DNA from: Acidimicrobiaceae bacterium
GTDB lineage: Bacteria; Actinomycetota; Acidimicrobiia; Acidimicrobiales; MedAcidi-G1
DNA: 7,130 nt
Direction: 5' to 3'
NCBI GenBank assembly: GCA_002727895.1
Contig: PBUO01000080.1
Location: 1-7,130 of the forward strand
A program made the position numbers and the translations under genes. A model generated the notes under the pieces. It saw nothing but the letters and a program-made list of their open reading frames with translations, had not been told where the DNA came from and made no database searches. Shown here one piece after another: positions 4,521 to 7,130 of the stretch (positions are counted from its first letter, which is position 1; each line of letters begins with the position of its first letter).

Positions 4521-7130
4521 TCAACCAGCCGCTCGAGCCAGGGCGTCGACCAGGTCCTGCATGCGGGCCTGGAGGCGTCCGAACTCCACCCAGTTCGCCG
4601 GATCCTCGGACAGCGCGGCCGCCGAGGCCTCCTGCAGGCGGGCCAGTTCGGCCAGCATCCCGGCCAGGTCGTCCGGCAACGGCGCCGACTCCGAGCCGCC
4701 GGTCGCACCGTCGCTCTCGTCGGCGGCCGTCGAGTCACCGTCGGAGGTTCCCGTCGAGCCTTCGGAGGTGGAATCAGCACCAGCCACGCCCGTCGAGATC
4801 CCGTGGAACAGGTCGTCGAGACGCGTCCCGGTCAGCTCCTCCAGGGCCTCCTGCAGCGAGTTGGCCATCACCACCTGCTCGCCGACAGCCACGATCACCC
4901 GTTCCAGCTCGGGCACCGTGCTGTCGCCCTCGGCCTGCACGTACAGCGGTCGCACGTAGAGGATCGAGTCCTCGATGGGCACCAGCAGCAGCTCGCCGAA
5001 CAGCACCGACGACCCCCGCTGGCTCAGCAGCGTCTGGAGGCTGGCCACCTCCTCGTCGTTGCGGATCCGCTCTTCGGCCAGGGCCGGACCATCGAAGTTC
5101 GACGTAGGCGGCCGGTATACCACCAGCTCGCCGTAGCGGTCGCCGTCGCTGCGGCCCACCATGTACGCGGCCAGTTCCTTGCGGGCGTCGTCCTCGTCCA
5201 ACGGCACGAACGCCCGCATGATCACGAACTCGGACTGGTTGCCCTCGGAATCGGGCAAGGCCACCATCGTCCGGTAGGGCGCCATGCGCATGTGGCGGGA
5301 CCCGATCTTGAAGCCCTGGGCGTCCAGCACGGCCAGGTTGGCCGCCCCCTCGCCGGTCCGGCCCGGGTCCTGCGAGACGGCCCACTCGGCCGCCCGCTGG
5401 TAGAAGTTCTCGGTGTCCTCGACGTGGTACCGGCCCCACAGCTCGGTCTGGACCCGGAACAGGTCCTCGGCATACCGCAGGTGTCCGACAAGTGACTCCG
5501 GCATCTCCGACCGCGGCGTGAACAGCCCCTCGAAGGCCTCCGAGAAGGCGGCGATCATCGGGTCCGACTCGTCCACCACGTAGAAGGTGACCTCGCCGGT
5601 GAAGGCGTCGACCACGGCCTTCACGGAGTTCCGTACGTAGTTCAGGTCGTGGCGCAGGCCGCTGGCCCGGGGTAACTCGGCCACCGGCGCCGGCTGCGCG
5701 TACGGGTACCGATCGGTGGTCGTGTAGCCGTCAACCACGTAGACGATCCGGCCGTCGATCAGCACCGGGTACGGGTCGGCGTCGAAGTGTAGGAAGGGCG
5801 CCAACTTCTCCACCCGTTCCCGGACGTCCCGTACGTAGAACACCTTCGAGTCGCCGGTCACGAAGTTCGAGATCAGCGGCTCCAACTGGCCGAACCGCAG
5901 GGCGAACGCCAGGCGCCGCGTGAACGACCCCATGCCGACGCCGCCGTCACCGCCGATGTCCTCGTACCTGACGGCCTGAGTCTCCTGATTCTCGTCGGTA
6001 TAGTCCACCTCGTCGCGACTGGCGCCCAGCACCGCGTAGCCGCCCAGGCCCTCGCCCACGTACAGCTGCGGCCGGTCCAGGGTGATCTCGACCGACGGGT
6101 CGATTGACACCGGCAGGTCCCCGACCAGGAAGTCCGGGTCGCCGGAGCCCTTCACCCGGCTCACCGGGGCCATGGCCACGCCGTAGCCGTGGGTGAAGGC
6201 CACGTGCTGGTTCTCCCACGACCGAGTCTCGTTCAACTCCAGCTCGCGGGTGCCCAGCAGCACCTGGGTGGTCTCGCCGTCGATTACGTACCGGTCGGTG
6301 TCCATCTCCGCCGCGAAGGCGTAGAACTCGCGCTCGCCCTGCAGGCGGTCGAACGTGCCCTGCACGACCAGGGGGTCCAGCGTCCGGATGTTTCGCACGG
6401 TCGAGCCGTTGGCCCGCACGTCGGCGGCCGTCACCCGGTTGTCGAAGTCGGTCAGCTGCACCTCGGTGATGGCGTCCAGGCCGTACGCCGCACGGGTCGC
6501 CTCGATGTTGCGGGCGATGTACGGCGCCTCCTTTTCCGACTCGGCCGGCTCGACCCGCAGACTCTGGATGACCGCCGGGTACACGTTGCCCATCACGAGC
6601 GCCACGAACGCCCACAGGCCGACGGCCAGCGTGGGCAGCACCCAGCCCCGCCGCCGGATGTTCACGATCAGGAGCACCACGGCCAGAAGCGAGATGAGGA
6701 TCAGCAGGTTGATGGCCGGCAGCTGCGCCTTCACGTCGGTGTAGGTGGCGCCGGCCACCGCCCCCCGACCTGACGTGGTCAGCTCGAACCGGGCCAGCCA
6801 GTAGTCGCCGGCCCGCACCAGGGCGATCAGGCCGAGCAACACCGACAGGTGGGCCTTGACTGCCGGCTGGACCCGCTCACCGGTCGCCTGCAGGCGGATG
6901 CCGCCGTTGACGTAGTGGAACAGGGCGGTGACGACCAGGGTCAGGACCAGGGTGCCGAACAGCCAGCCGACCACGAAGCCCATGAACGGCAGCCGGAACA
7001 CGTAGAAACCCACGTCGCGCCCGAACTGGGCGTCGACCAGGCCGAAATCCACCGGGTTGGTGAACAGCAGCCACTCCTCCCACCGGCCCCGCACTCCGAA
7101 GCCGGCGACCAGCGCGAACAGGCCCGACAG
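4521..7130 (-). CDS. UPF0182 (COG1615) family membrane protein, N-terminus beyond the window
   Basis: The frame is open to the right edge, giving 869 visible residues of a protein usually about 900-1000 long; only some N-terminal residues, including the first membrane segments, are missing. The GTG at 7094 is an internal valine, since LSGLFALVAGFG continues upstream of it. Counting that valine as 1, predicted membrane helices lie near 35-61, 81-100, 125-146 and 151-178, followed by a large soluble domain. Family signatures are EAPYIARNIEATRAAYGLD, SWENQHVAFTHGYGVAMAP and MRMAPYRTMVALP. The C-terminus has an acidic Ser/Thr/Gly-rich linker (about bases 4683-4790) and then a helix with DPANWVEFGRLQARMQDL, a conserved ending in the family. 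The function is unknown; topology suggests an extracytoplasmic domain anchored by N-terminal helices. The gene is convergent with the coiled-coil gene, and its promoter is outside the window. Nothing indicates truncation or frameshift. Confidence 0.93.
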   Translation of the reverse strand: MSGLFALVAGFGVRGRWEEWLLFTNPVDFGLVDAQFGRDVGFYVFRLPFMGFVVGWLFGTLVLTLVVTALFHYVNGGIRLQATGERVQPAVKAHLSVLLGLIALVRAGDYWLARFELTTSGRGAVAGATYTDVKAQLPAINLLILISLLAVVLLIVNIRRRGWVLPTLAVGLWAFVALVMGNVYPAVIQSLRVEPAESEKEAPYIARNIEATRAAYGLDAITEVQLTDFDNRVTAADVRANGSTVRNIRTLDPLVVQGTFDRLQGEREFYAFAAEMDTDRYVIDGETTQVLLGTRELELNETRSWENQHVAFTHGYGVAMAPVSRVKGSGDPDFLVGDLPVSIDPSVEITLDRPQLYVGEGLGGYAVLGASRDEVDYTDENQETQAVRYEDIGGDGGVGMGSFTRRLAFALRFGQLEPLISNFVTGDSKVFYVRDVRERVEKLAPFLHFDADPYPVLIDGRIVYVVDGYTTTDRYPYAQPAPVAELPRASGLRHDLNYVRNSVKAVVDAFTGEVTFYVVDESDPMIAAFSEAFEGLFTPRSEMPESLVGHLRYAEDLFRVQTELWGRYHVEDTENFYQRAAEWAVSQDPGRTGEGAANLAVLDAQGFKIGSRHMRMAPYRTMVALPDSEGNQSEFVIMRAFVPLDEDDARKELAAYMVGRSDGDRYGELVVYRPPTSNFDGPALAEERIRNDEEVASLQTLLSQRGSSVLFGELLLVPIEDSILYVRPLYVQAEGDSTVPELERVIVAVGEQVVMANSLQEALEELTGTRLDDLFHGISTGVAGADSTSEGSTGTSDGDSTAADESDGATGGSESAPLPDDLAGMLAELARLQEASAAALSEDPANWVEFGRLQARMQDLVDALARAAG

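Noticed and set aside
3971..4780. Upstream extension of the lipoprotein frame
   Set aside because: It would cross the divergent coiled-coil gene and the end of the UPF0182 gene, and would put a signal peptide in the middle of a protein.
4311..5495. Plus-strand open frame of 394 residues
   Set aside because: It lies over the UPF0182 gene and the coiled-coil gene end, has shadow composition and no recognisable motif.
5947..6773. Other open frames within the UPF0182 region on both strands
   Set aside because: They are alternative frames of a gene with clear family signatures along its whole length.
1..7130. CRISPR arrays, tRNA or rRNA genes, insertion sequences, riboswitches
   Set aside because: No spaced direct repeats, cloverleaf-like segments, transposase motifs or paired terminal inverted repeats were found, and intergenic gaps are all under 60 bases.

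Overview
The window looks like a stretch of a high-GC bacterial chromosome, most likely an actinobacterium. The support is strong G/C bias at third codon positions, a COG1615/UPF0182 membrane protein typical of Actinobacteria, and a possible leaderless start. An aquatic Acidimicrobiia-like lineage would fit, but that placement is inference. The first ~300 bases do not fit this picture.

Left edge (1 to ~300): the minus strand is open and encodes a SWIM zinc-finger segment with the CxC-x8-CxH signature, resembling eukaryotic ZSWIM2/MEKK1-type proteins. It is less GC-rich and uses different codons from the rest. It ends abruptly inside a bacterial gene on the opposite strand, so a chimeric assembly junction at about 294-305 is the simplest explanation.

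Methylamine/betaine module (~300-3022, plus strand): the C-terminal tetrahydrofolate-binding (GcvT-like) part of a dimethylglycine/sarcosine dehydrogenase-family protein, lacking its FAD domain because of the junction, overlaps by ATGA a complete MttB-superfamily methyltransferase without an in-frame amber codon. Together they suggest demethylation of a quaternary or tertiary amine such as a betaine, with one-carbon units passed to folate. No corrinoid protein or reactivase is visible.

Envelope genes (3068-7130): a minus-strand predicted lipoprotein with a DUF3298/RsiV-like domain converges on the methyltransferase gene. Divergent from it is a small plus-strand gene for a predicted two-helix coiled-coil protein, with a -10-like box placed for a leaderless transcript. 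That gene converges on a minus-strand UPF0182 membrane protein, which runs off the right edge and lacks its N-terminus. Weak hairpins sit in both convergent gaps. No RNA gene, CRISPR array, insertion sequence or attachment site was seen. The most notable points are the chimeric junction, the coupled folate-domain/methyltransferase pair, and the small coiled-coil protein.
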